Assembly: GCF_024298965.1 (NCBI RefSeq)
Contig: NZ_CP085193.1
Coordinates: forward strand, 11,532,001 to 11,596,000
From: Streptomyces rapamycinicus NRRL 5491
GTDB taxonomy: Bacteria > Actinomycetota > Actinomycetes > Streptomycetales > Streptomycetaceae
Reading direction: 5' to 3'
Length of the DNA stretch: 64,000 nt
Below are positions 25,228-34,104 of this stretch, piece by piece (the first letter of the stretch is position 1; every line of letters starts with the position of its first letter). The notes below the pieces were generated by a model. That model did not search any database and was not told where the DNA came from. It saw only the letters and a list, made by a program, of their open reading frames with translations. The position numbers and the translations under genes were made by a program.

Positions 25228-25629
25228 TCAGGCGGCCGGGCCGGAGCCGCTGAGCAGGCTCCGCACGCCGTTGGCCGAGAGGGTGACGGCCTCCGGGGCG
25301 CCCGCGTCGATGGTCAGCGAGAGCTCTTCGGAGGGCCATCCCTGGGCCAGCGCGCCCAGCGGCACCAGGTGGTACCGCTCGATCTGGGGCAGGGCCTGGT
25401 GCATCCGGGCCGGAGTGGTGAAGACCGGTACCAGCTGCGCGCCGTCCTCCTGCTGGAACACGGGCAGGGTCACGGCCTGCGGGTCCGCCTCCTCTCCGGT
25501 CTCGGCGGAGGGGAGGAGGACCTCACTGTTGGCAAGGGTGTTCAGCGCCGACTCGTCCGCCCGGTCGGCCGCCAGCTCGCCGAGGGCCTGCTGGGTGGCG
25601 GAGACGTTTTCATCGGAAGGGCTGGTCAT
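25228..25629 (-). CDS. SseB family protein
   Basis: A 133-residue soluble protein with the SseB N-terminal fold: SEVLLPSAET, VTLPVFQQEDGAQLVPVFTTPARMHQALP, and SLTIDAGAPEAVTLSANGVRSLL. The DGxQLVPVFTSPERM-like block is the family signature. The molecular function is not established. ATG 25629 (GGA 9 bp upstream) is preferred to ATG 25641, which has no ribosome site. About 150 bp separates it from glpK, and it is probably monocistronic. Confidence 0.82.
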   Translation of the reverse strand: MTSPSDENVSATQQALGELAADRADESALNTLANSEVLLPSAETGEEADPQAVTLPVFQQEDGAQLVPVFTTPARMHQALPQIERYHLVPLGALAQGWPSEELSLTIDAGAPEAVTLSANGVRSLLSGSGPAA

Positions 25630-25789
25630 GATTCCGTCCATGGATCGGGTTTTGGGTCTTGATGGGTTTCTGGGTCCCAGAGCGGCTCGGGTGAACAGCC
25701 GCGGCTGGCTCGAATACCCCGCCTCAGGGAACTCACACGTCCCGTTCCGCCTCGATTCCCGCGCGGCCCGTGGAGGAATATGCCCCGGG

Positions 25790-27295
25790 CTACGACCCGG
25801 CCCAGCCCAGCGACCTCTCGACCGCCCGCCGCCAGCTCTCGTACTCCGCGTCCCGCCGTGCGGGGTCCATCGTGGGCATCCACTGGGCCGCGCGGTGCCA
25901 GTTGCGGCGCAGCCCCTCCAGATCCGGCCAGTAGCCGGAGGCGAGCCCGGCGGCGTAGGCGGCGCCGAGGGAGACGGTCTCGGAGACCATGGGGCGCACC
26001 ACGGGCATGTCCAGAACGTCGGCCAGGAACTGCATCAGCAGATTGTTCGAGGTCATTCCGCCGTCCACCTTCAGCTGGCGCAACGGCCGGGGCGAGTCGG
26101 CGTTGACGGCGTCGACCACCTCCCGGGTCTGCCACCCGGTGGCCTCCAGGACGGCCCGGGCCAGATGCCCCTTGGTGATGTACGAGGTGAGCCCGACGAT
26201 CACCCCGCGCGCGTCGCTGCGCCAGTGCGGGGCGAACAGCCCGGAGAAGGCGGGGACGATGTAGCAGCCGCCGTTGTCCTCGACACCGCGGGCGAGCGTC
26301 TCGATCTCCGGGGCGCTGTGGATCAGCCCCAGGCGGTCGCGGAACCACTGCACCAGTGAGCCGGTGACGGCGATCGGGCCCTCCAGGGCGTAGACCGGCG
26401 GCTCGCCGCCGACCTTGTAGCCCACCGTGGTCAGCAGCCCGTGCCGGGACCGTACGAGCTCGGTGCCGGTGTTGACCAGGAGGAAGCTGCCGGTGCCATA
26501 GGTGCACTTCGCCTCGCCGGGGGCGAAGCACGTCTGCCCGAACAGCGCCGCCTGCTGATCGCCGAGGGCCGCGCAGATCGGGACGTCCGGCAGCAGGGCG
26601 CGGGCCATGCCGTAGCACTCGGCGGAGGAGCGGATCTCCGGCAGCATCGCCCGGGGCACATCGAAATAGGCCAGCAGTTCATCGTCCCAGGCCAGGCTGC
26701 GGATGTTCATCAGCATGGTGCGGCTGGCGTTGGTGGCGTCGGTCAGGTGCAGTCCGCCGTCGGGCCCTCCGGTGAGGTTCCAGATCAGCCAGCTCTCCAT
26801 GGTGCCGAACAGCACCTCGCCGCGCTCCGCGCGCGCATGCAAGCCGTCGACATGGTCGAACAGCCAGCGCAGCCGTGGCGCGGAGAAGTACGTCGTGGGC
26901 GACAGTCCGCAGCGCTCCAGGAAGAAGTCGTCACCGGTGGTCCGCCGCAGCTCCTCGACATAGCCGCTGGTACGGGTGTCCTGCCAGGTGATGGCGTGGC
27001 CCACCGGAACGCCGGTGCGGCGGTCCCAGACCACCGTGGTCTCGCGCTGATTGGCGATGCCGATCGCCGCGATCTGCTCGGGGCGGATCCCGGCGCCCTC
27101 CAGGGCCCGGGGGACGACGACACGGCGCAGATGGGACCAGATCTCGGTGGGGTCGTGCTCGGCCCAGCCGGGCCTGGCGAAGTACTGCTCGTGTTCACGC
27201 TGGCCGACTGAGACCAGCCGTCCCTGGTGGTCGAAGAGGATGCACCGGGTGGACATGGTGCCCTGGTCGATGGACATCACATAGCGTTCAACCAT
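25790..27295 (-). CDS. glpK: Glycerol kinase
   Basis: A 501-residue FGGY kinase that phosphorylates glycerol to sn-glycerol 3-phosphate. Family motifs: N-terminal [53 protein letters not shown] with the catalytic Asp, and [20 protein letters not shown]. The phosphate-binding loop, normally DQGTTSSR, here reads DQGTMSTR. It lies 43 bp after an IclR-type regulator on the same strand, like the gyl systems of streptomycetes, but glpF and glpD are absent here, so it may be a second copy. Confidence 0.93.
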   Translation of the reverse strand: MVERYVMSIDQGTMSTRCILFDHQGRLVSVGQREHEQYFARPGWAEHDPTEIWSHLRRVVVPRALEGAGIRPEQIAAIGIANQRETTVVWDRRTGVPVGHAITWQDTRTSGYVEELRRTTGDDFFLERCGLSPTTYFSAPRLRWLFDHVDGLHARAERGEVLFGTMESWLIWNLTGGPDGGLHLTDATNASRTMLMNIRSLAWDDELLAYFDVPRAMLPEIRSSAECYGMARALLPDVPICAALGDQQAALFGQTCFAPGEAKCTYGTGSFLLVNTGTELVRSRHGLLTTVGYKVGGEPPVYALEGPIAVTGSLVQWFRDRLGLIHSAPEIETLARGVEDNGGCYIVPAFSGLFAPHWRSDARGVIVGLTSYITKGHLARAVLEATGWQTREVVDAVNADSPRPLRQLKVDGGMTSNNLLMQFLADVLDMPVVRPMVSETVSLGAAYAAGLASGYWPDLEGLRRNWHRAAQWMPTMDPARRDAEYESWRRAVERSLGWAGS

Positions 27296-27338
27296 GGCCT
27301 GGCCTGTCTTCGGGCGGGTTGGAGCAGGGCATGGGGCA

Positions 27339-28106
27339 TCACCAGCGGGCCGCGCCGAGATCGCGGGAGATCGCCCGGGCGGCGTCGCGCGTCAGCCCGA
27401 CGAGCGAGCCGAGCGGCCGGCCCTTGCTGTCGCAGAGGCGGTCCATGGCGCCGGAGATGCCGACGGCGCCCACCACCAGGCCGCCCTGTCCGCGGATCGG
27501 CGCGGCGATGTCCGCCTCGCCCATCATCATTTCCTGGGCCGCGAACGCCCACCCGGTGTCGCGGATCTCGGCCAGCGCCCGGTTCAGCCGCTGGGGGGAG
27601 TCGAGCGTGTGCCGGGTGTAGCTCTCCAGTTCGGTTTCCATGAGCGGCTCCAGGGGAGTCGCCCCGTACGCCAGCAAAATCTTGCCCAGCGCGCTGGCGT
27701 GCAGGGGCAGCAGCGAGCCCACGTCCAGGGTCTGGAAGGTGTCATCGGGCCGGAAGACGTGGTGGACGATGAGGACCTTGCCCTCCAGGGGCACTCCGAG
27801 GCGGACCGCCTCACCGCTGCGCGCGGCCAGGGCGTCGGTCCAGTTGATGGAGCGGGACCGCAGCTCGTTGATGTCGAGATAGCTGGTCCCCAGGTGCAGC
27901 AGCGCCGCGCCGAGCTGGTACTTCCCCGTCGCCTTGTCCTGTTCGACGAAGTCGACGCTCTGCAGGGTGCGCAGAATCCCGTGCGCGGTGCCTTTCGCGA
28001 GGCCGAGGGAGGCCGCCACCTCGCCCAGACTGAGCCGACCGGACCCCTGGGCGAGCAGCCGCAGGATCGCCGCCGCCCGCTCGATGGACTGCACCGGGCC
28101 GGCCAT
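27339..28106 (-). CDS. IclR family transcriptional regulator (GylR-like)
   Basis: A 255-residue regulator with an N-terminal winged HTH ([50 protein letters not shown], 7-56) and a C-terminal IclR effector domain ([45 protein letters not shown]). It lies directly upstream of glycerol kinase, so it most likely represses that gene in response to glycerol or glycerol 3-phosphate. A palindrome 58 bp before its start may be its operator. Confidence 0.9.
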   Translation of the reverse strand: MAGPVQSIERAAAILRLLAQGSGRLSLGEVAASLGLAKGTAHGILRTLQSVDFVEQDKATGKYQLGAALLHLGTSYLDINELRSRSINWTDALAARSGEAVRLGVPLEGKVLIVHHVFRPDDTFQTLDVGSLLPLHASALGKILLAYGATPLEPLMETELESYTRHTLDSPQRLNRALAEIRDTGWAFAAQEMMMGEADIAAPIRGQGGLVVGAVGISGAMDRLCDSKGRPLGSLVGLTRDAARAISRDLGAARW

Positions 28107-28163
28107 GTCGCGATCGTAGCTCTTCGGCCAGTGGCACAGCCTGTCGGCGAGAACGCCAAACGT

Positions 28164-28176
28164 TCGGCAATGCCGA
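28164..28176. promoter_or_regulatory. Candidate IclR-type operator palindrome
   Basis: Perfect odd-centred palindrome TCGGCA-A-TGCCGA in the spacer between the divergent IclR/glpK operon and the ATPase gene. It lies 58 bp from the IclR start and 11 bp before the -35 element of the opposite promoter, so one bound dimer could affect both directions. Confidence 0.5.
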
Positions 28177-28186
28177 CCCGGATTCG

Positions 28187-28215
28187 TTGACCCCGGCGGT
28201 TGGTGCCCATAGCGT
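28187..28215 (+). promoter_or_regulatory. Probable housekeeping promoter
   Basis: TTGACC at 28187-28192 and TAGCGT at 28210-28215 are separated by 17 bp, a good sigma-HrdB-type pair. It would give a leader of about 80 nt before the GTG start at 28305. Confidence 0.6.
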
Positions 28216-28304
28216 CCGTATCGGGACAAGAAGAGCAGTATGTCGAAAGGTGACCCGAAGGGTGCCCGGCAGAGAGACACAACCCGGCTTGGAGAGGAGG
28301 AGAC

Positions 28305-28946
28305 GTGGCGGAACAACTGAGCCTGCCGACGCCCGGCGTCACCGGGCACGGCGCCACCGGGCCCGGTATCACCAGGCACGGCGTGACCGGGCAGGCCGCG
28401 GGGACCGTCGATCTCACCGACGTCCGTCTCATCGGCTCCCAGGCGCCGGACTCGGACTCCCTGATGGCCTCGGGGGCCACCCGCGCCGAAATCCCGGACC
28501 GGCCGTCGGCGGCGATGCGCGATGAGGCCCCGGACCGGCCCTCGGCGGACGAGGCCGGCGACCATGTCCTGCCCGTCCCGCACATCTGCGAGGCCGTCGC
28601 CACCGTACGGCGGCGGGCGCACGCGCTGCTGTCCGAATGGGAGCTGTCGGCCGACCGGGTCGACGAGGCGCTCATGGTGATCTCGGAGCTGGTCACCAAC
28701 GCGATCCTGCACGCCCTGCCCCCGGCCGTGCTGCGGCTGAGCTGGACCGAGTGCGAGGGCCGCGCCGGACTGCGCATCGAGGTCACCGACGGCGGCCCGA
28801 TCCCCGCCGATCAGCGGGCGGACGAGGACATCGAGCCCGATGAGCACGGCCGCGGGCTCGGCATCGTCACCGCGCTGTCCTCGCGCCACGGCAGCCACAC
28901 CTGCCATGAGGGCATCACCTGGTGGGCGGACCTGCCGGCCGCCTAG
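28305..28946 (+). CDS. HATPase-domain regulatory protein (anti-sigma factor-like)
   Basis: A 213-residue protein. The C-terminal half is a GHKL/HATPase_c_2 domain: N-box ISELVTNAILHAL, G1 box EVTDGGP, and G2 region DEHGRGLGIVTALSSRHG. This layout matches the many streptomycete anti-sigma/serine kinase-like ATPases that bind and inhibit sigma factors or phosphorylate anti-anti-sigma partners. No partner gene adjoins. The N-terminal 85 residues are low complexity, with five-residue repeats (GVTGH GATGP GITRH GVTGQ). GGAGAGGAGGAG precedes GTG 28305. Its TAG stop shares the CTAG palindrome with the convergent P450 stop (4-bp overlap). Confidence 0.82.
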   Translation: MAEQLSLPTPGVTGHGATGPGITRHGVTGQAAGTVDLTDVRLIGSQAPDSDSLMASGATRAEIPDRPSAAMRDEAPDRPSADEAGDHVLPVPHICEAVATVRRRAHALLSEWELSADRVDEALMVISELVTNAILHALPPAVLRLSWTECEGRAGLRIEVTDGGPIPADQRADEDIEPDEHGRGLGIVTALSSRHGSHTCHEGITWWADLPAA

Positions 28947-30202
28947 GGGGCTGCTGCCCGGTCCCAGGTGACCGGGAGCCGGTGGACTCCGTAGATCAGC
29001 ATGTCGTGGCGCAGCGGCACCTCGTCGGGCGGCACCGCCAGGCGGAGCGTGGGGAAGCGCCGCAGCAGGGCGGGGTAGCCCGTCCGCATCTCCATCCGCG
29101 CCAGATGCTGGCCCAGGCACTGGTGAACGCCGTGGCCGAAGGCGATCTGATCACCCGGATCGCGGGTGACGTCCAGGGTGTCCGGGGCGGCGAACCGCGC
29201 GGCGTCCCGGTTGGCCGAGGCCAGCGCCCCGACCACGGTCTCCCCGGCCCGTACCCGCGCCCCGGCGATCTCGAGGTCTTCCCGCGCGACCCGTACGATC
29301 CCGAACTGGACGATGGTCAGATACCGCAGCAGCTCCTCTACCGCGTGGTCGATCACCTCGGGCCGCTCGCGCATCCCGCGCGACTGCTCGGGGTGGCGCA
29401 GCAGCGCGTAGGTGCCCAGGGCCAGCATGTTCGCCGTCGTCTCATGGCCCGCGACGAGCAGCAGCAGCCCCACACCGGTCAGCTCCTCGTCGGTCAGCCC
29501 GGCCGCCGTGGCGCTGCCGGGGCCGCCGGGCGCGTCGTGATCGCCGTTGACGAGACGCGAGAGCAGCGCCTCGTCCGGCCGCTGCCGCTTGGCGTCGATC
29601 AGCCCCCGCATGTAGTCCCACAGCGCGTCCCGGGCCGCGTAGACCTCCTCCTCGCGCTGGCCGAGCCGGAGCAGAACGGTGGCCCACCGCTGGAAGTCGG
29701 CCCGGTCCTCGTATGGCACCCCCAGCAGCTCGCAGATCACCAGCGACGGGATCGGCTGGGCGAACGACGTCACCAGGTCGACCGGGGGACCGGCGCGCTC
29801 CATCGCGGCCAGGTGGTCCTCGACGATCTCCGCGATCCGCGGTTGCAGCCCCCGCAGCCCCCGGGCGGTGAACCACTTGCTCAGCAGCCGCCGGTAGCGG
29901 GTGTGCTCGGGCGGGTCCATACCGATGAACGAGCCCAGCATGCGGCGGTCGCCCGGGCGGACCGGAAACGCGTGTACGGGTGAGGAGGTGCGGCGGCGGT
30001 CCGAGCTGAAGCGGTCGTCCGCCAGCAGCCGCGTCACGTCCTCGTGCCGGGTGAGCAGCCAGCCCGCCTTGCCGTCCGGGAAGGCCAGCCGGCTGGCCCC
30101 GCCGTCCTCCCGCAGCGCCGCGTAGGCGCCGGGCGGATCGAAGGGGCAGTCGCGATGTCTGGGCAGTGGCGCCGGAGCCGCCGCGCGTGATGTGACGGAC
30201 AC
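28943..30202 (-). CDS. Cytochrome P450 (CYP105-like)
   Basis: A 419-residue soluble P450. Motifs: I-helix LLLVAGHETTANM, ExxR as EELLRY, FGIVRVAREDLEIAG, and the heme loop IAFGHGVHQCLGQHLARMEM with the Cys ligand. The N-terminal CPFDPPGAYAALREDGGASRL is typical of the CYP105 type. GTG 30202 is chosen because GAAGGGAG lies 7 bp upstream; the longer frame to 30361 would read into tandem repeats. No ferredoxin gene follows. An MFS exporter gene lies upstream on the same strand beyond a 196-bp repeat-bearing spacer. Confidence 0.92.
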   Translation of the reverse strand: MSVTSRAAAPAPLPRHRDCPFDPPGAYAALREDGGASRLAFPDGKAGWLLTRHEDVTRLLADDRFSSDRRRTSSPVHAFPVRPGDRRMLGSFIGMDPPEHTRYRRLLSKWFTARGLRGLQPRIAEIVEDHLAAMERAGPPVDLVTSFAQPIPSLVICELLGVPYEDRADFQRWATVLLRLGQREEEVYAARDALWDYMRGLIDAKRQRPDEALLSRLVNGDHDAPGGPGSATAAGLTDEELTGVGLLLLVAGHETTANMLALGTYALLRHPEQSRGMRERPEVIDHAVEELLRYLTIVQFGIVRVAREDLEIAGARVRAGETVVGALASANRDAARFAAPDTLDVTRDPGDQIAFGHGVHQCLGQHLARMEMRTGYPALLRRFPTLRLAVPPDEVPLRHDMLIYGVHRLPVTWDRAAAP

Positions 30203-30316
30203 GGAAACGCTCCCTTCGAAGACGAACCGAGTCCCTCCCTTTCGAGCGTAGCTCCGCACGGTGGGCCGGGCGACGGGAGCCTTACGGCAACGGGCCGCCA
30301 CCGTGGGCGGCTTCCC

Positions 30317-30392
30317 GGGCCACCTGCGTGGTGCCGGGCCACCTGCGTGGCGCCGGGCCACCTGCGTGGTGCCGGGCCACCGGCGCGGTGGC
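30317..30392. repeat. Four tandem 19-bp repeats
   Basis: Units GGGCCACCTGCGTGGTGCC at 30317, 30336 and 30355 (the middle one with one change), and a diverged fourth at 30374-30392. Each contains CCAC-CTGC-GTGG, a potential hairpin. They lie between the MFS and P450 genes. They may be a variable-number array or an attenuator-like element. Confidence 0.8.
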
Positions 30393-30398
30393 GGGGCT

Positions 30399-31685
30399 TC
30401 ATGGAGTGGCGGGGGCTTCGTGGCGGGGCCGGGGCGGAGCGGACGCCGGAAGGTCCCGGGAGCGCCGGATGGGGGAGAAGAGCAGGATCAGCCCGGCGAG
30501 CGGAATGCCCGCCGTGGTGATCCACATGGCGGCGCGCAGGCCCAGCGCGGTGCCGAGCGCACCGCCGAGCAGGGCCCCGAGGGGCAGCGTTCCATAGCTG
30601 ACGAACGCCGAGGTGGCGGTGAGCCGGCCGAGGAGCTCCGGCGGGCAGTAGCGCTGCTGGAAGCTCGCCTTGATCACATTGCCGGCCACCACACCGGCGC
30701 TGACGCAGAAACCGCCCGCCACGAACAGCGCCATCCCCGGCCCCCCGGTGGTCATCGGCATGAACAGGGCGCCCACGGCCAGCCCCAGTTCGAACAGGAG
30801 CGTCGCCCGTGCGTCGCCGACCCGGGCGGCCACGCGGCGGGCGCAGAACGCCCCGGCGACGCCTCCGAGGCTGACGGCCGCGGCGAGGCCACCGACCAGC
30901 CCCGGTGACAGACCGACGGTCCGGACCAGGAAGACCACCCGGATCGACTGGTATCCCATCAGCGCCAGATTGGACGCGGCCGCGAAGAGCGTCAGGGTGC
31001 GCAGCCATTGGTCGCCGGCGATCAGCCGCAGTCCCTCGGCCACCTCGCGGACCAGCGCCCGGGGCGGGCGTTCGGCCCGGGGGACGCGCGGTTCGCGGAA
31101 GCGGATGCCGGTCAGGCAGAGAAGGGAGACCAGAAAGGTCGCGGCGTTGACGAACATCCCGTTCACCGCGCCCGCCAACTGTGCGATCAGACCGCCGGAG
31201 CCCTGGCCGGCGATCTGCGCGGCGGACGCGCTGCCGTGCAGTTTGGCATTGCCCTCGGGCTGGTCGGCGGGGTCCAGGAGACCGGCGAGATAGGCGCTGT
31301 AGGCGGTCTGGAAGAAGACCGTCGCCGTACCCGTCAGCAGGGCGACGGCCAGCAGCAGCCCGACGCTCAGCAGCCCGGACCGGGCGGCCACCGGGACGGA
31401 CGCGAACAGCACCAGCGAGACCGCGGCGGCGGCCACCATGACCGGCCTTCTGGGCAGCCGGTCGACCCACGCCCCCACCGGGAGGCCGATGAGCAGCCAG
31501 GGGGCCCATGTGGCGGCGGCCAGCAGACCGACCTCGAAGGTGTCCGCGTGCAGCGTGGAGACGGCGATCAGGGGCATCGCCACACCGGTGACGGCCGCAC
31601 CGTACTTCCCCGCGGTCTCACCGCACCACAGCAGCCGGAAGTCGCGGTGGCGCCGCAGCAGGCCACCGGAGGTTCTGGGAGTCAA
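30399..31685 (-). CDS. MFS exporter (enterobactin exporter/DHA3-like)
   Basis: A 428-residue membrane protein with about 12 hydrophobic segments. The start FRLLWCGETAGKYGAAVTGVAMPLIAV and loop VGAWVDRLPRRPVMV (motif A) place it in the DHA3/EntS-like exporter group, usually drug or siderophore efflux. It begins at TTG 31685 within a TTGA overlap with the LysR stop; GAGGAG lies 10 bp upstream. It therefore sits in an operon with the LysR gene and may be regulated by it. Confidence 0.83.
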   Translation of the reverse strand: MTPRTSGGLLRRHRDFRLLWCGETAGKYGAAVTGVAMPLIAVSTLHADTFEVGLLAAATWAPWLLIGLPVGAWVDRLPRRPVMVAAAAVSLVLFASVPVAARSGLLSVGLLLAVALLTGTATVFFQTAYSAYLAGLLDPADQPEGNAKLHGSASAAQIAGQGSGGLIAQLAGAVNGMFVNAATFLVSLLCLTGIRFREPRVPRAERPPRALVREVAEGLRLIAGDQWLRTLTLFAAASNLALMGYQSIRVVFLVRTVGLSPGLVGGLAAAVSLGGVAGAFCARRVAARVGDARATLLFELGLAVGALFMPMTTGGPGMALFVAGGFCVSAGVVAGNVIKASFQQRYCPPELLGRLTATSAFVSYGTLPLGALLGGALGTALGLRAAMWITTAGIPLAGLILLFSPIRRSRDLPASAPPRPRHEAPATP

Positions 31686-32593
31686 GCCGGTCGGGCTCCT
31701 CGGTCGGGGAGAAGGGCGGCCGCGTGGCGGAGAAGCGCGTGCAGGGCCGGGTTGTCATTGTTCTTGCGCCACACGAGGTTGAGTTCTACCGGCTCCGGAG
31801 TGGTCAACTCCACCGATTTGAAGACGGTGTTGGGGTAGCGCGGCCGGGCGGCGGTCTCCGGGACCAGGGCCACTCCCCAGCCGCCGTTCACCAGCGCCAG
31901 GATGGTGTGGACCTGGCTCAGGTACTGGGCGAAGACCGGGGTGGCGTGTGCGGCCCGGAAGATGCTGATGAGCAGCTCGTTGAAGTAGCGCGCCTCGATG
32001 GGCGAGTACATCAGCAGTTCCTGCCCGTCGAAGTCGGCCACCTTCAGCGGCCCGTCGCCCGCCGCCAGCGGATGTCCGGTCGGCAGGGCGGCCAGCAGCC
32101 GCTCCCGGGCCGCGGGCCGGGAGCGCAGATCCGGTCCGGTGACCGCGGGCCGCACCAGACCCAGGTCCAGGCTCTGCTCGGTGACGGCCTCCAGCTGGTC
32201 ACGGGTGACCATCTCGCGCAGGGTGATCTCCGCGCCCGGCATGGCCGCACGGGCGATCTCCAGCAGTGTGCCCAGCACGGAGTGGGCACTGGCCGCCGTG
32301 AAGCCGATGGCGATGCTCCCCGCCTCGCCCGTGGCCACCTGCTGGGCGGCGAGCGCGGCGTGCTCGGACTGGCGCAGGATGCGGCGGGCCTCGGTGAGGA
32401 AGGCGCGTCCCGCGGGGGTGAGCCGCACCGAGCGGTTGGTGCGCTCCAGCAACTGGACCCGCAACTCGGTCTCCAGCAGCTGGATCTGGCGGCTCAGCGG
32501 CGGCTGGGTCATCTTCAGCCGCTCCGCGGCCCGGGTGAAATGCAGCTCCTCGGCGACCGTCACAAAGCTGGTGAGTTGCATGAGCGTGAACAA
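31682..32593 (-). CDS. LysR family transcriptional regulator
   Basis: A 303-residue regulator: an N-terminal winged HTH (LTSFVTVAEELHFTRAAERLKMTQPPLSRQIQLLETELRVQLLERTNRSVRLTPAGRAFL) and a LysR substrate-binding domain (IAIGFTAASAHSVLG, LDLGLVRPAV, VALVPETAA). It is divergent from the talarate/galactarate dehydratase gene across a 152-bp spacer, so it is the likely aldarate-responsive activator. The TTG start at 32593 has GGGAG upstream; ATG 32581 is an alternative. Confidence 0.9.
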   Translation of the reverse strand: MFTLMQLTSFVTVAEELHFTRAAERLKMTQPPLSRQIQLLETELRVQLLERTNRSVRLTPAGRAFLTEARRILRQSEHAALAAQQVATGEAGSIAIGFTAASAHSVLGTLLEIARAAMPGAEITLREMVTRDQLEAVTEQSLDLGLVRPAVTGPDLRSRPAARERLLAALPTGHPLAAGDGPLKVADFDGQELLMYSPIEARYFNELLISIFRAAHATPVFAQYLSQVHTILALVNGGWGVALVPETAARPRYPNTVFKSVELTTPEPVELNLVWRKNNDNPALHALLRHAAALLPDRGARPA

Positions 32594-32745
32594 CGATGCT
32601 CTCCCGGTATCAACGCATGCCAATTTTAAGTTAGACGTAGATCGTCCGGCGACCTTAGCTTGCAAAGGAGCTCGCCGGCCGCCCGGGGGCGGTTTCGACG
32701 ACATCCACTCGCCCCGCATACGGGCCCCACACACAGGGACAACAC

Positions 32746-33924
32746 GTGGTGACCACATCGCATACGGCAACGCACGCCGCGCAGCAGGCAGGTGAGGCGA
32801 CCCTCGACCGGGTCTCCTGGATCCGAGTGTCCTCGGTCGTCCTTCCCCTGGCCACACCCATCAGCGACGCCAAGGTGCTCACCGGGCGCCAGAAGCCGAT
32901 GACGGAAGTGGCCTTCCTCTTCGTCGAACTCGCCACCGAGGAGGGACACGAGGGCATCGGCTTCAGCTACTCCAAGCGCGCCGGAGGGCCCGGCCAGTTC
33001 GCCCACGCCCAGGAGATCGCGCCCACCCTCCTCGGCGAGGACCCCAGCGACATCGCCAAGATCTGGACGAAACTGGTGTGGGCCGGCGCCTCCGTGGGCC
33101 GCAGCGGACTGTCCACCCAGGCGATCGCGGCCTTCGACATCGCCCTGTGGGACCTCAAGGCCAAGCGGGCCGGGCTGCCGCTGGCCAAGCTGCTGGGCGC
33201 ACACCGCGACACCGTCCGCTGCTACAACACCTCCGGTGGCTTTCTGCACACGCCGACCGAGGAACTGCTGGAGAACGCGACGGCGTCCCTGGCCAGCGGA
33301 ATCGGCGGCATCAAGATCAAGGTGGGCCAGCCGGACGGCAAGGAGGACCTGTGCCGGCTGACCGCCGTACGGGAGCACCTGGGCGACGGCGTACCGCTCA
33401 TGGTGGACGCCAATCAGCAGTGGGACCGGCCCACCGCACAGCGCATGGGGCGCGCCTTCGAGGAGTTCGGCCTGGTCTGGATCGAGGAGCCGCTGGACGC
33501 CTATGACGCGGCCGGCCACGCGGCCCTCGCCGCCTCGCTGGACACCTCCGTGGCCACCGGGGAGATGCTGGCCAGCGTGGCCGAACACTGGGAGCTGATA
33601 CGCCACAACGCGGCGGACATCATCCAGCCCGACGCACCGCGCATCGGCGGCATCACCCAGTTCCTGAAGCTGGCCACTCTCGCCGAGCAGCACCATCTGC
33701 AACTCGCCCCGCACTTCGCGATGGAGATCCACCTCCATCTCGCGGCCGCCTATCCGCAGGAGCCGTGGGTGGAGCACTTCGACTGGCTGGAGCCGCTGTT
33801 CAACGAGCGGCTGGAGATCCGCGACGGCCGGATGCGGGTGTCCGCACGGCCCGGGCTCGGCATCACCCTCAGCGAGCAGGCCCGCGCCTGGACGGGTGCC
33901 AAGGCGGAGTTCGGGGCCCGATAA
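32746..33924 (+). CDS. L-talarate/galactarate dehydratase (enolase superfamily)
   Basis: A 392-residue mandelate-racemase-subgroup enzyme that removes water from an aldarate to give a 5-keto-4-deoxy acid. Active-site residues: K190 and K192 in GGIKIKVGQ, D221 (VDANQQW), E247 (WIEEP), E273 (TGEML) and H323 (APHFAMEIH). All six are offset by exactly five from the Salmonella talarate/galactarate dehydratase set (K195, K197, D226, E252, E278, H328), strong support for that family. AGGGA precedes GTG 32746. It is followed by a GntP permease and glucarate dehydratase. Confidence 0.87.
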   Translation: MVTTSHTATHAAQQAGEATLDRVSWIRVSSVVLPLATPISDAKVLTGRQKPMTEVAFLFVELATEEGHEGIGFSYSKRAGGPGQFAHAQEIAPTLLGEDPSDIAKIWTKLVWAGASVGRSGLSTQAIAAFDIALWDLKAKRAGLPLAKLLGAHRDTVRCYNTSGGFLHTPTEELLENATASLASGIGGIKIKVGQPDGKEDLCRLTAVREHLGDGVPLMVDANQQWDRPTAQRMGRAFEEFGLVWIEEPLDAYDAAGHAALAASLDTSVATGEMLASVAEHWELIRHNAADIIQPDAPRIGGITQFLKLATLAEQHHLQLAPHFAMEIHLHLAAAYPQEPWVEHFDWLEPLFNERLEIRDGRMRVSARPGLGITLSEQARAWTGAKAEFGAR

Positions 33925-33968
33925 GCCCGTTTCGCACCGCGCCGGTCACTGATCCCTGGCCGTACCCA

Positions 33969-33997
33969 TTGACCGGTGGTGTTCACCCCTCTAGCCT
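33969..33997 (+). promoter_or_regulatory. Probable promoter for gntP-gudD
   Basis: TTGACC (33969-33974) and TAGCCT (33992-33997) are separated by 17 bp. The spacer contains GGTG-GTGTT-CACC, a small inverted repeat that could be an operator. An AT-rich patch (CATATATAGA) follows. The transporter and glucarate dehydratase can thus be expressed apart from the first dehydratase. Confidence 0.6.
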
Positions 33998-34104
33998 CCA
34001 TCTGCATATATAGACGGAGTGCATGTACGTGGACTCCTTGGCCCGTCTGGCAGCCGTTCGAGTCTCCGGCTCAACCGCCCGCAGTTCAAAGGGGAACTGA
34101 AGAC

